Below, one piece after another: positions 54,570 through 64,000 of a stretch of 64,000 nucleotides of DNA. Location: assembly GCF_029714305.1 (NCBI RefSeq), contig NZ_CP121647.1, forward strand, positions 2,748,501 to 2,812,500, read 5' to 3'. Within the stretch, counting starts at the first letter, position 1. Each line of letters begins with the position of its first letter. The translations under genes and the position numbers were made by a program. This stretch comes from Bradyrhizobium sp. CB3481. GTDB lineage: Bacteria; Pseudomonadota; Alphaproteobacteria; Rhizobiales; Xanthobacteraceae. The notes beneath the pieces were generated by a model. That model was given only the letters and a program-made list of their open reading frames with translations, was not told the origin of the DNA and did no database searches.

Positions 54570-55608
54570 TCATGCTTCCTTGGAATGCTCACTTTCGGCC
54601 GAGGCGAGCGCCGTCTGGCTGGCAATCTCGTCAGCGCGCCAGCACCTGACCGAATGTCCATCGGGACGCGTTTCAAGCGGTGGCACCGGCGCGCGACGAC
54701 ACACGGCCTCGGCGTGGCGACAACGCGGACTGAACGCACATCCCTCCGGTGGATTGAGCGGATTGGGAAGCTCGCCTTTTGCCGTTGCGAGCGGTGCGCG
54801 CCGTAGCGGATCGGGAATGGCGGCGATCAGGGTTTGCGTATAGGGGTGCGCCGGCCGTTCGAAGATGTCGCGCCAGCCGCCGGTCTCCACGATGCGGCCG
54901 AGATACATCACAGCGACCCTGTCACTCATGTGCTCGACGACGCCGAGGTCGTGGCTGATCATGATGTAGGAAAGGCCGAGCGTTTCCTTCAGGTCCAGCA
55001 GCAGATTGATGATCTGGGCGCGGATGGAGACATCCAGCGCCGATACCGGTTCGTCGCAGATGACGATTTTCGGATTGAGGATCAGTGCGCGCGCGATACC
55101 GATGCGCTGGCGCTGGCCGCCGGAGAATTCATGCGGATAGCGGCCAGCCTGTTCGGGCCGCAGGCCCACATGCCTCAGCATGACAGCAACACGTTCGTCG
55201 ATCTCGCTTTTGGCCGTTACGCCGTGCAGGCGTAATGGATCTTCAAGCGTGCGACGAACGGTCTGGCGTGGATTGAGCGAGGCGTAGGGATCCTGAAACA
55301 CCATTTGTACGATGCGGGCCAATGCCTTCCGATCGCCCGATTGCCGGCCCGTCACGACATGCCCGTCCAGCACGATCCGGCCACGCGTCGGCGCCAGCAG
55401 GCCAAGGATCGAGAGCGCGACGGTCGACTTGCCGCAACCGGATTCGCCGACGAGACTGAGGCATTCACCGCGCTTCAGTTCGAGATCGACGCCGTCGACT
55501 GCGCGGAGCAGCCGCACGCCTCCGCCCAGCAGGCCGCCGCCCACCGGAAAATGGACGGCGAGATCCTCCACGCTGAGGATGACATCGCCGCCAGACTTTT
55601 GCGCGGGG

Positions 55609-55616
<8 letters not shown>
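54570..55616 (-). CDS. Oligopeptide/dipeptide ABC transporter ATP-binding protein (DppF/OppF type)
   Basis: The 348 residues contain Walker A (GESGCGKST), signature (FSGGQRQR), Walker B ([12 protein letters not shown]), the His of SHDLGV and the C-terminal Cys-rich oligo_HPY domain ([17 protein letters not shown]), which can hold an iron-sulfur cluster. The start overlaps the previous ATPase gene by 8 bases. Last gene of the five-gene transporter operon. Confidence 0.93.
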
Positions 55617-56585
<969 letters not shown>

Positions 56586-56589
<4 letters not shown>

Positions 56590-57407
56590 GTGCGCCGGCT
56601 CCTCGACTGCGGATCAAGGACGTCCCGCAAGCCATCGCCGAGCAGGTTCAGGCCGAGCACGGTCAGGAATATGGCAAGGCCCGGGAAAACCGAAAGCCAC
56701 GGTGCCGTGGTGATCTGGTCGCGGGCCTCCGACAGCATGCTGCCCCAACTCGGAAAGGGCGGGCGGACTCCGAGGCCGAGGAACGATAATGCGGCCTCGG
56801 CCAGCACCGCGCTGCCCATGCCGAGCGTGCCGATGACAATGATGGGTCCGAGCATGTTCGGCAGCAGCTGCGTGAACATGATGCGTACATCGCCATAGCC
56901 AAGCACTTTTGCTGCCTGCACATAGCCCTGGCTTTTGAGCGACAGCGCTGATGCCCGCGCGATCCGGCAAGTGAAGGACCAGTTGGTCAAGCCGAGCGCT
57001 ATCAATAGGCTCGTCAGCCCGGGTCCAAGCACCGCCATGATGGCAAGGGCGAAGATCAGCGAGGGGATCGCGAGCATGAGATTGGTCAACCCGTTGACGA
57101 CGTCGTCCCACCAGCCGCCCCAATAGCCGGCGGTCAGGCCCAGCGTCACGCCGATGACGCTGTTGACGAGTTGCGAGACGATGCCGACCGTCAGTGAGAT
57201 GCGCGCGCCGTACACGACACGGGAGTAGATGTCGCGGCCCTGCGCGTCGGTGCCGAACCACCACATCCAGCTCGGCGGCTCCTCCGCATTCATGAGATTG
57301 GCATCCATGACGGGATCCGTATGCGCCAGCCAGGGTGCGAGCAGGCCGACGAAGATCGCAAGCGCGAACAGCGCCCCGCCGATGACGAGACTGGTTCCGA
57401 GCTTCAT
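56586..57407 (-). CDS. Peptide ABC transporter permease (DppC type)
   Basis: The 273 residues contain about six membrane segments and the EAA-type coupling loop (QAAKVLGYGDVRIMFTQLLP). The ATG at 57407 starts MKLGTSLVIGGALFALAIF, the natural first membrane segment; the longer frame to 57590 runs through the repeat element between the permease genes and is not coding. Confidence 0.92.
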
Positions 57408-57477
57408 CGACGCCGCCCCACTGCGTGCGGGACAATCGCATGCGGTGTAGTCGAGGACTGGCCGCGGGCTCGCTTCG

Positions 57478-57600
57478 CCTCTCCCGCTCGCGGGGGAGGC
57501 CGACGCGCTCGAAGAGCGCGGCGGGTGGGGGCTTTCGCCACGCAGGGAATCCCGATGTGGAAGCACCCCCACCCCAACCCTCCCCCGCAAGCGGGAGAGG
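57478..57600. repeat. 123-base palindromic element between the two permease genes
   Basis: Two small hairpins frame the element: CCTCTCCCGC/GCGGGGGAGG at 57478-57499 and CCTCCCCCGC/GCGGGAGAGG at 57579-57600. GGGTGGGGGC (57523-57532) faces an ACCCCCACCCC stretch near 57566. It lies in the 253-base gap 57408-57660 inside the transporter operon. Related half at 23458-23515. Confidence 0.8.
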
Positions 57601-57660
57601 GGGCGCAGTGCCGATGCCGCCGCACCTCGCGCACACAGGCGTAATCCGGCCGGCTACCGC

Positions 57661-58596
57661 TCATACGTATCTGATCCTGGGATCGATCACGGCATAGAGC
57701 ACGTCGATCAGCATGTTGATCGCCAGAAAGAACAGCACGACCACGAGGATACAACCCTGAACGGCGGGAATGTCGCGCTGCAGGACGCTGTCGACGAGCA
57801 GCGAGCCGATGCCCGGCCAGGAGAACAATTTCTCGACGACGACCGCCTGTCCCATCAACGCGCCGAACTGCAGGCCGATCGTTGTCAGGATGAGCACGAG
57901 TGCGTTGCGCATCACGTGCCACTTCACGAGCCGGGTTTCGCTCATGCCCTTCGAGCGCGCGGTCCGGACAAAATCGGCGGTCATGATCTCGAGAACCGCG
58001 GCCCGCGTCGTCCGCGCCAATAGTGCCATCGGCGAGACGCCGAGCGTTACGGCAGGCAGGATCAGATATTTGAGCCCGCCGTCGCCATAGCCGAAACTCG
58101 GCAGCCAGCCGAGCTTCAGCGCAAACAGGTACATCAGCAGCAGCCCGAGCCAGAATTTGGCCATTGAGAGGCCGGACACCGCCAGCACCATCGACATCGT
58201 ATCGACGATGCTGCCCGGCCGCAGGGCTGCGACGAAACCGAGCGGCACGCCGATCACAACCGCAAACATCATCGCTGCGAATATCAGTTGCAGCGTCGGC
58301 CACATCCGTTTGGCGAGCATGGTCGTGACCGGCTCGCGCGTCCGGAACGAGGTTCCGAAATCGCCCGTCGCGAGCTTGGCAATGTAGGAGCTGAAGCGAA
58401 CGTAGACGGGATCGTCGAGGCCGAGTTGTTTTTTCATGCGCTCCACGACCTGCGGATCCGCCGCACCTCGGCCGTCGTCGCTCATGCTCGATACGATGCT
58501 GCCCGGAACGACGCTGAACAGCACGAAGATCACCAGCACGACGGCCAGCACGGTCGGAATGGCTTGCAGGAGACGGCGGATCACAAACGAGAGCAT
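57661..58596 (-). CDS. Peptide ABC transporter permease (DppB type)
   Basis: The 311 residues begin with the BPD_transp_1 N-terminal segment (MLSFVIRRLLQAIPTVLAVV) and show six membrane segments and the coupling loop (DFVRTARSKGMSETRLVKWH). It forms the channel with the DppC-type partner. 56 bases downstream of the binding-protein gene, with a hairpin between. Confidence 0.93.
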   Translation of the reverse strand: MLSFVIRRLLQAIPTVLAVVLVIFVLFSVVPGSIVSSMSDDGRGAADPQVVERMKKQLGLDDPVYVRFSSYIAKLATGDFGTSFRTREPVTTMLAKRMWPTLQLIFAAMMFAVVIGVPLGFVAALRPGSIVDTMSMVLAVSGLSMAKFWLGLLLMYLFALKLGWLPSFGYGDGGLKYLILPAVTLGVSPMALLARTTRAAVLEIMTADFVRTARSKGMSETRLVKWHVMRNALVLILTTIGLQFGALMGQAVVVEKLFSWPGIGSLLVDSVLQRDIPAVQGCILVVVLFFLAINMLIDVLYAVIDPRIRYV

Positions 58597-58609
58597 TGGA
58601 ATTGTTCCT

Positions 58610-58642
58610 CCCTCCCTCCATCATGTTGCGATGCAGGGAGGG
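58610..58642. promoter_or_regulatory. Hairpin between binding-protein and permease genes
   Basis: CCCTCCCT (58610-58617) pairs with AGGGAGGG (58635-58642) and an inner CATC pairs with GATG. It lies in the 56-base gap of the transporter operon. Such hairpins often protect the upstream binding-protein message or lower the downstream expression; here that is inference. Confidence 0.5.
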
Positions 58643-58652
58643 CGAGCGCGCG

Positions 58653-60239
58653 TCACTTGGCGGGCGAGGTCTCGTCGACCCAGAGGTCTTCGACGTTTTG
58701 ATGGGTCAATTCCGTCGCGTTCAACTGAATCCCCTTCAACCAAGGCTGCACGGCCATGACCGCCTTGTTGTAGTTGAAGAACCAGACCGGCGCTTCGTCA
58801 TAGAGCAGGGCATTGGCCTTTTGCAGCAGCTGGTCGCGCCTGGCGGCGTCGTCGGTTTGCCCGGCCTCATCGATCATCTTGTCGAAATCCGCGTTCTTGA
58901 AGGTCGTGTAGTTGCAGGCTGACTGCGGCGTCGTCGAGTAGAAGCATTTCAGCGCCGCCTGGGGATCGGGGCCGGTCGCCATGGAATAGACGTAGGCCTG
59001 GAATTCGCCCTTCTTGATTACCTCCGCCAGCACCGCAGTCTCGACCTGCTTGACCTTCACTTTGATGCCCACCCGGTCCAGCATCGGGATAATGGCCTCG
59101 ACGATCGGCAGGCCCCAGCTTTCGTTCTGACTGGTCGTCCACTCGAATTCGAAGCCGGTGGGATAGCCGGCGTCGGCCAGCAACTTCTTCGCCTTGGCGG
59201 GATCGAAGGCGTAGGGCTTCATCGTCTTGTCGTAGAGCGGCGAGGTCAGGGGGAGCCAGCTCGTGGCGCGATAGGCCTTGCCCTTGACCAGCTTGCTGAT
59301 GATCAGGTCGGTATCGATCGCATGGTTGATCGCCTGCCGAACCCGCTTGTCGGCAAACGGCTTGAAATTGGGATTCATGCCCATATGCCGCGTGAAGACC
59401 TCGGCAACTTCCGTGATCGTGCCCTTGAGGTTGGGATCGGCCTGATAGGCGACATATTGCGCAGGTCCCAGCACCGAGGTGTCGATTTCCTTGTTGCGGA
59501 AGGCAACGTCGCGTGCCGCAGCTTCGCCCATGACCGAGACGACGAGCTTGTCGGCGTACGGCTTGCCGGGCTTGTAGAACCGGTCCCATCGCTCGAGAAC
59601 GACGCGCGATCCCGGCACGTGCTCGACAAATTTAAACGGCCCAAGGCCGATCGGCTTCTGGATGAAGCTCTCCTTGGCGCCCTCGTCGGCGGGGTAGATC
59701 GAAGTTATCGCGTTGAAGAAGTAGAAGCCTGGATCGGCTTTCTCGGTCAGCTTCATTTCAAGCGTGAAGTCGTCGATCTTCTTCAAGCCAGAGATTTCCT
59801 TGGCCTGGCCCTTCTCGACCTCGGCCGCGCCCTCGATCAGGCGGACAAAACGCGCGCCGGGATAGGCCTTGCTGCCGTCCATGATGCGATTGAAGCTCCA
59901 GATGACGTCGTCGGCCGTCATCTTGCGGCCGTGGTGGAAATAGGCGTCGTCGCGCAGCTTGAAGGTGTAGACGAGACCTCCGCCCGAGACCGTGACCTCC
60001 TTGGCAAGCTCCGGAACCGGCTTGCCCTCGGCGGAGTCCCAGATGTAGAGCGAGCGATGCAGGCCTTTGGCGTATATCTCGTCCTGGGCGCGCTGCGTCG
60101 TATGAATGTCCATGCTGGAGAAGCTCGAGCCATAGGGCGCCGTCATGCGAATGGTGCCACCCTTGCGCGGTGTCTGCGCCTCCACAGCGGTAGAGAGCGC
60201 CAGGGCCAGACCGGCCACGATCGCAATCTTCTTGAGCAT
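58653..60239 (-). CDS. ABC transporter substrate-binding protein, family 5 (DppA/OppA type)
   Basis: The 528 residues begin with a signal peptide (MLKKIAIVAGLALALSTAVE, cleavage near EAQT) and show the SBP_bac_5 pattern: AYFHHGRKMTADDVIWSFNR, PIGLGPFKFVEHVPGSR, RQAINHAIDTDLIISKLVKG. It binds a peptide or a similar solute in the periplasm. The ATG at 60239 has CGGAGAA upstream; a frame to 60422 is not coding. First gene of the transporter operon. Confidence 0.93.
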   Translation of the reverse strand: MLKKIAIVAGLALALSTAVEAQTPRKGGTIRMTAPYGSSFSSMDIHTTQRAQDEIYAKGLHRSLYIWDSAEGKPVPELAKEVTVSGGGLVYTFKLRDDAYFHHGRKMTADDVIWSFNRIMDGSKAYPGARFVRLIEGAAEVEKGQAKEISGLKKIDDFTLEMKLTEKADPGFYFFNAITSIYPADEGAKESFIQKPIGLGPFKFVEHVPGSRVVLERWDRFYKPGKPYADKLVVSVMGEAAARDVAFRNKEIDTSVLGPAQYVAYQADPNLKGTITEVAEVFTRHMGMNPNFKPFADKRVRQAINHAIDTDLIISKLVKGKAYRATSWLPLTSPLYDKTMKPYAFDPAKAKKLLADAGYPTGFEFEWTTSQNESWGLPIVEAIIPMLDRVGIKVKVKQVETAVLAEVIKKGEFQAYVYSMATGPDPQAALKCFYSTTPQSACNYTTFKNADFDKMIDEAGQTDDAARRDQLLQKANALLYDEAPVWFFNYNKAVMAVQPWLKGIQLNATELTHQNVEDLWVDETSPAK

Positions 60240-60473
60240 CACGTCTTCTCCGACAATGCAGGAATATTCCGATCCGCGAGTTGACCACTCGCAGCGTATC
60301 AGACGCAAGGGGGGACTGTTCTGAATTCGCCAGGGCTCCGGAAACAAATCGCCATATTGCGGCAGTGCATCAGCCTGCTTCGGGCGCCTGTCGGAAATGA
60401 GGTGCCCGGCCCGTGGTCGCAATGCGCATCAAAAGAGCATCGGTTGCCCGGACGAATGGCGTCCGCCTGCGTT

Positions 60474-62030
60474 TCACTCGCTCATGCCGCCGTGCAGCTC
60501 CGCTTTGAACCCATCGGTATTTTCAAAGTTGACTGTCACCTTGTCGCCGTCGAAGGTCAGCGACCAATTCTGGATTTCCCCGCGTCCCAGGATGCGCCGC
60601 TCCATCGCAAAGGTGCGTTCGTTGATCCAGCGACCCTTGGCGGCATTTATCCCGTAAAGCGCAGGGGGACTCTTGCGGTAACGTCCATCAAGCCCGAACA
60701 GTCCGGTAAATCGTTCGGTGGAACGCTCCGTCTTGTCGGTGTAGGTCGTGATTACCCACGACGAATCCGACTCGAGGAAATTCAACGTGAAGCTCTTCAC
60801 GCGCAGGACGTTGTCGGAGAACTGATAGGTCCTGCCCGAAACTGCCTTGACCAGATCCGGCGTACCGCCAACGGCCGACGGCTTTTCTGTCGCGGCGAGC
60901 TGTATCGCGCTGGTCAGCAACGCCGCGGCGATGGGGTCAGCGCGCAGCGGCTTATCGGATTTGACCGCCCTGGCAATATCGTCGATCAGCCCGGAGACTG
61001 AGTAGAACTCGTTATCCCGCAAGACGCCGGTCATGACGGCGACGATATCCAGTTTCGGCATCACGAGGATCAGCTGCGAATGACGGCCGCGCGCCATGTA
61101 GGCTCCCTTGTCGGGAAGCGACCACCAGAGGTTCGCGTACTGGAATCCGTTGCTCGCGGCAATCTTGCCTTCTTTCGCCCGTTCGACCCACGAGGAGGGA
61201 ATGATCTGCTTTCCCTCCCACATCCCGTTGCGCAGGTAGAGATAGCCAATTCTCGCCATGTCATGCGGTGAAAGGAAGAGTCCGGCTTCTCCAATCGTGA
61301 CGCCCTGCGCATCGACGGCGCCCCATTTGGCGCTCTTGATGCCAAGCGGTTCGAACAACTCCTTCTTTGCGAAATCGAATGCGTTCTGCCCGGACTTCCT
61401 GTTGATCAGCGCGGACAACAAATAGGGGTTGCCGCCATTGTAGTTGAATTTGGCGCCGGGCACGCCGGCCATCGGCTGATCGAGCACGAAGGCGGTGCGA
61501 TCAGGGCTCTTGTACATCCGCATCAGCGTCTCGTCGGGCGTATAGAACCTCTCCACCCACTCCATGCCTGACGTCATGTCGAGAAGGCTCTGCACCGTCA
61601 TCGCCTTCTTACGATCATCGACGTTCTGAATTTCCTTGTCGGAAAACAGATCAATCACCGGATGGTCGACGCTGTCGAGGTTGCCCTTCTGCAGCTGGAT
61701 CGCGGTCAGCGTGCCGACCACGCTCTTGGTGACCGATCTCAGGTCGTGGCTGATTCCTGCGACGTAGGGCGCATAGTAGGCTTCAGCCACGATCTTGCCA
61801 TGCCGGACGATCATAAGGCTGTCTTGCTTGTAGGTGCCGACGGTCTCGATCAGCCGGGCAAGACTGGCTGAATCCATGCCTTGCTGCTCGGGCGTCGAAA
61901 CCGGCCAGGATTTCGTCGGCCACATTTCCTGCTGATCTTGGCCTTCGGCTGCGGCTATTGCCGAACCATATCCAGCAACGCACTGAAATCCCGCAACCAG
62001 TGCGGCAATGGCCACTACTCGGAGATGCAT
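60474..62030 (-). CDS. Exported serine hydrolase, beta-lactamase-related
   Basis: The 518 residues have a signal peptide (cleavage near AIAA), the SxxK motif in RSVTKSVVG (catalytic Ser), the Tyr motif in KFNYNGGN, and a C-terminal extra domain (about 410-518) rich in beta strands, as in proteins related to 6-aminohexanoate-dimer hydrolase or class C enzymes. It probably cleaves an ester or amide in the periplasm. The ATG at 62030 is used; the longer frame to 62180 runs into the hairpin upstream. It precedes the transporter operon by 235 bases on the same strand. Confidence 0.87.
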   Translation of the reverse strand: MHLRVVAIAALVAGFQCVAGYGSAIAAAEGQDQQEMWPTKSWPVSTPEQQGMDSASLARLIETVGTYKQDSLMIVRHGKIVAEAYYAPYVAGISHDLRSVTKSVVGTLTAIQLQKGNLDSVDHPVIDLFSDKEIQNVDDRKKAMTVQSLLDMTSGMEWVERFYTPDETLMRMYKSPDRTAFVLDQPMAGVPGAKFNYNGGNPYLLSALINRKSGQNAFDFAKKELFEPLGIKSAKWGAVDAQGVTIGEAGLFLSPHDMARIGYLYLRNGMWEGKQIIPSSWVERAKEGKIAASNGFQYANLWWSLPDKGAYMARGRHSQLILVMPKLDIVAVMTGVLRDNEFYSVSGLIDDIARAVKSDKPLRADPIAAALLTSAIQLAATEKPSAVGGTPDLVKAVSGRTYQFSDNVLRVKSFTLNFLESDSSWVITTYTDKTERSTERFTGLFGLDGRYRKSPPALYGINAAKGRWINERTFAMERRILGRGEIQNWSLTFDGDKVTVNFENTDGFKAELHGGMSE

Positions 62031-62335
62031 CGACAGCCTCCCATCGGCGCCCGTTGTCGTGCGCCAGCAGTCACAGAGGCAATCATAGATTGAAATCGTA
62101 ACAGAAATCGAGCCCTGGCCAGGACCGAACTTCCGATTTTGCGGTCGGCGGGGCAGCCGAGTGCCGTGGTCATGCGCCAAGGCGCATGACCGCCGGCACC
62201 GATTCGATCGGGTGCGCCGCAGGTTTCAGGGGCGACCGTCTCCGGCCGCGATAGAACAACGAAGGCCTTGCGGGGTTGCTCAATATCGAGCTTTGGTCCG
62301 GCCGACTGTGTTCTCAAAACGACGATGGATATTAA
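62031..62335. other. Divergent intergenic region with a long hairpin
   Basis: Between the serine hydrolase (minus) and the Mfd-like gene (plus). GGTCATGCGCC (62168-62178) pairs perfectly with GGCGCATGACC (62181-62191), and GTGCCG (62161-62166) with CGGCAC (62194-62199), giving a 39-base hairpin with a 2-base loop. I see no gene in the rest. Confidence 0.6.
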
Positions 62336-64000
62336 GTGCGAAAAGCCAAGAAAGCCGGCGCTGCGGGCGCAATGGAGAAAAGCAAGGGTTCACAGCGTTC
62401 TGCGGTCTCCTCTTCCTCGCCGCTCGGCATGTTGGCGCTCCATCTCCTCGAAGAATGGAGGAAGTCCGGCCGCGCCGGCATCGTCTTCCTGGCCGAAAAC
62501 GAGAACAGGGCGGAGCGGCTCGGCAGCGTGCTCCATTCGCTTGACCCCTCGCTCGATGTATTGGTGTTCCCGAGATTGAACACCTTGCCATTTGATGGAC
62601 TGGAGCCATCGCCCGAAATTGCCGGCCGACGGAGCTCGGTGCTGCGGCGTCTCGCCAAGACGAGGAAGCCCGTCTTCCTGGTGTCGACGGCAGAGGCGAT
62701 CATGGAGCGGCTGCCGTTGCCCGCGAGCTGGGGACGCCTCAGCATCAGCCTGAAGGTCGGGGCGACCCATGCCGAGCAGGATCTCAAGGCCCGTCTGGAG
62801 GCGCTGGGATATGATCTCGGCGAAGAGGCGGAATATCCGGGCACGGCACTGTTTCACGGCAAGACGTTCGAGATCTTTCCGGCGGGCGCGCTTGGTCCGT
62901 TCCGGATCGAGCATTCCGGTGGGGCGATCCGCAAGATCCTGGCCGTCGATCCGGCGGAGCATGACGTCTTGTTCGAGGCCAAGGAGCTCTTCGTCGATCC
63001 GATGTCCGAGCGCCTTGCATTGGCAGGCAAGCGGGGACAGCGGGCGATGCTGTCGGACTACTGTGGTCGGGCGCGATGGATCGCGGATGCAGGAATTCCT
63101 GTACATGCCGATGGCTGGCTGAGCACGATCGAGGAGGCCGCCGGCCGCAAGGACGCGGAACGCGAATATCTCGGGCGAGCGGATTGGAAAAAGCTGGCGA
63201 AGCGCATGAACGTGCTGCCCCGCAAGGCAGCTTTTGCGGCGACGCCGGACTTCTCGAAGATGGCGGCGCCCAGGAAGGCGCTCCGCGCGTTTGTCGCCGA
63301 GACGCAAGCCGCGGGATCGCGGCTGCTCTTTGTCGCGGCGGTGGAGGAGGACCTGCGCGCGATGGAGCGCATGAGCGGGATCAAGGCGGAGCGTTTCGCA
63401 GGTTGGGACGAGGCGAGTTCAGGCCGAAGTCGCGAGGGCGCGCTGCTGGCCGACTTCGATGCCGGCTTCGTCGGCTCTGGCAGGAAGCCTCCTGTCGTCG
63501 TGACGGCGTCCGACGTGCTCGGCAGCAGAGCCCATCATCCGCAGCCGATGGCCCGGGCCTGGACGGCGGCTTTTGATCACCCTGATGTGCCGGAGCGAGG
63601 GGCGGTCGTCGTTCATCTCCAGCGTGGGCGGGCCTTGCTGGATGGCTTGCAGGCCCTGAACATGGGGAAAGGAGCATCGCGCGAGATGATCAGGCTCGAG
63701 TTTGCGGGCAACGACGCCGTTCTCGTTCCGCCCGCCGATCTCACGCTGATCTGGCCTTACGCGGCGGAGCTCGGCAAGCTGACGCTGGACAAGGCGGACG
63801 GAAGCACGTGGTGGCAGCGGCGTGGCGAGGCCGAGCGGGAAATCCAGATTGCGGCCAAGGACCTTGCCAAACATATCGCCCAGCGGCGTCGGCGGCGCGC
63901 GCCCAGGCTGGTCGCTCCGGGGCCCGCCTATGAGAGGTTCGTCGCACGCTTTCCGTATTTCACGACGATCGACCAGGCGAGGGCGATCCAGGACGTGCTG
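62336..64000 (+). CDS. Mfd-family (transcription-repair coupling factor-like) protein, 3' end outside the window
   Basis: Open from a GTG at 62336 (a stop codon lies directly before it) to the window end, 555 codons. The visible part aligns in pattern with the N-terminal half of Mfd: a UvrB-like segment (FPRLNTLPFDGLEPSPEIAG, RRSSVLRRLAKTRKPVFLVS), a middle region, and a CarD/RID-like RNA polymerase contact domain (PERGAVVVHLQRGRALLDGL, IRLEFAGNDAVLVPPADLTL), then the start of the helicase part (RFPYFTTIDQARAIQDV). The N-terminus is Lys-rich. An ATG at 62372 is an alternative start. The helicase motifs lie beyond the window. It may be a second, divergent Mfd paralogue. Confidence 0.8.
   Translation, partial: MRKAKKAGAAGAMEKSKGSQRSAVSSSSPLGMLALHLLEEWRKSGRAGIVFLAENENRAERLGSVLHSLDPSLDVLVFPRLNTLPFDGLEPSPEIAGRRSSVLRRLAKTRKPVFLVSTAEAIMERLPLPASWGRLSISLKVGATHAEQDLKARLEALGYDLGEEAEYPGTALFHGKTFEIFPAGALGPFRIEHSGGAIRKILAVDPAEHDVLFEAKELFVDPMSERLALAGKRGQRAMLSDYCGRARWIADAGIPVHADGWLSTIEEAAGRKDAEREYLGRADWKKLAKRMNVLPRKAAFAATPDFSKMAAPRKALRAFVAETQAAGSRLLFVAAVEEDLRAMERMSGIKAERFAGWDEASSGRSREGALLADFDAGFVGSGRKPPVVVTASDVLGSRAHHPQPMARAWTAAFDHPDVPERGAVVVHLQRGRALLDGLQALNMGKGASREMIRLEFAGNDAVLVPPADLTLIWPYAAELGKLTLDKADGSTWWQRRGEAEREIQIAAKDLAKHIAQRRRRRAPRLVAPGPAYERFVARFPYFTTIDQARAIQDVL

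Overview
The window is GC-rich, densely packed alphaproteobacterial chromosome, most like Bradyrhizobium or a close Nitrobacteraceae relative. The basis is gene content and order: a cycHJKL (ccmIEFH) cytochrome c cluster followed by degP, a two-component pair and glnE; NAD-linked formate dehydrogenase fdsGBA-fdhD-fdsD; mddA; many class III cyclases; and GC-rich palindromic intergenic repeats. I see no rRNA, tRNA, CRISPR array, insertion sequence or prophage.

Layout. 1-6114: an unrecognised protein cut by the left edge, then ccmI-ccmE-ccmF-ccmH (heme attachment to c-type cytochromes) and a DUF1993 protein. 6411-13343: degP/htrA with a strong terminator, then response regulator, histidine kinase and glnE in one overlapping unit. 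13381-19081 (minus): a heavy-metal RND efflux operon without an outer-membrane factor, flanked by small His-rich exported proteins. 19210-21034: the remnant of a thiamine-diphosphate enzyme, broken by an 8-bp duplication, and several small genes. 21153-23410: an ECF sigma factor and RskA-type anti-sigma factor divergent from an exported DUF4394 protein, with matching promoter-like elements facing both ways. 24308-30262 (minus): the formate dehydrogenase operon. 30499-31715 (minus): mddA and two small genes. 31901-37454: a winged-helix/TPR regulator, an HD-domain protein, and an ABC-type binding protein followed by a Cache-HAMP-cyclase. 37640-44254: a LysR regulator, a PleC/PdhS-like kinase, an unusually long CDF metal exporter, a methyltransferase and a small membrane-anchored protein. 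44498-48805: a 1104-residue zinc-ribbon/cyclase/ATPase/TPR protein and an amidohydrolase. 48913-54398: serine hydrolase, aldo/keto reductase, SMP-30 lactonase, quinone oxidoreductase and nitronate monooxygenase. 54570-62030 (minus): a complete Dpp/Opp-type ABC transporter and a second serine hydrolase. 62336-end: the N-terminal part of an Mfd-family protein, cut by the right edge.

How the parts work together. ccmIEFH covers the late half of system I cytochrome c maturation; the heme-export half (ccmABCDG) must lie elsewhere. The fds operon would oxidise formate to CO2 with NAD+, and its upstream region has a perfect T-N11-A dyad suited to a LysR activator. The sigma/anti-sigma/DUF4394 set looks like a self-contained regulon whose control region can be read directly. 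The observations most worth testing are the mirrored TGCATCC-N16-GGTA elements, the fds upstream dyads, the frameshifted enzyme remnant, the outer-membrane-factor-less RND operon with its unusual adaptor, and the Mfd-like paralogue.
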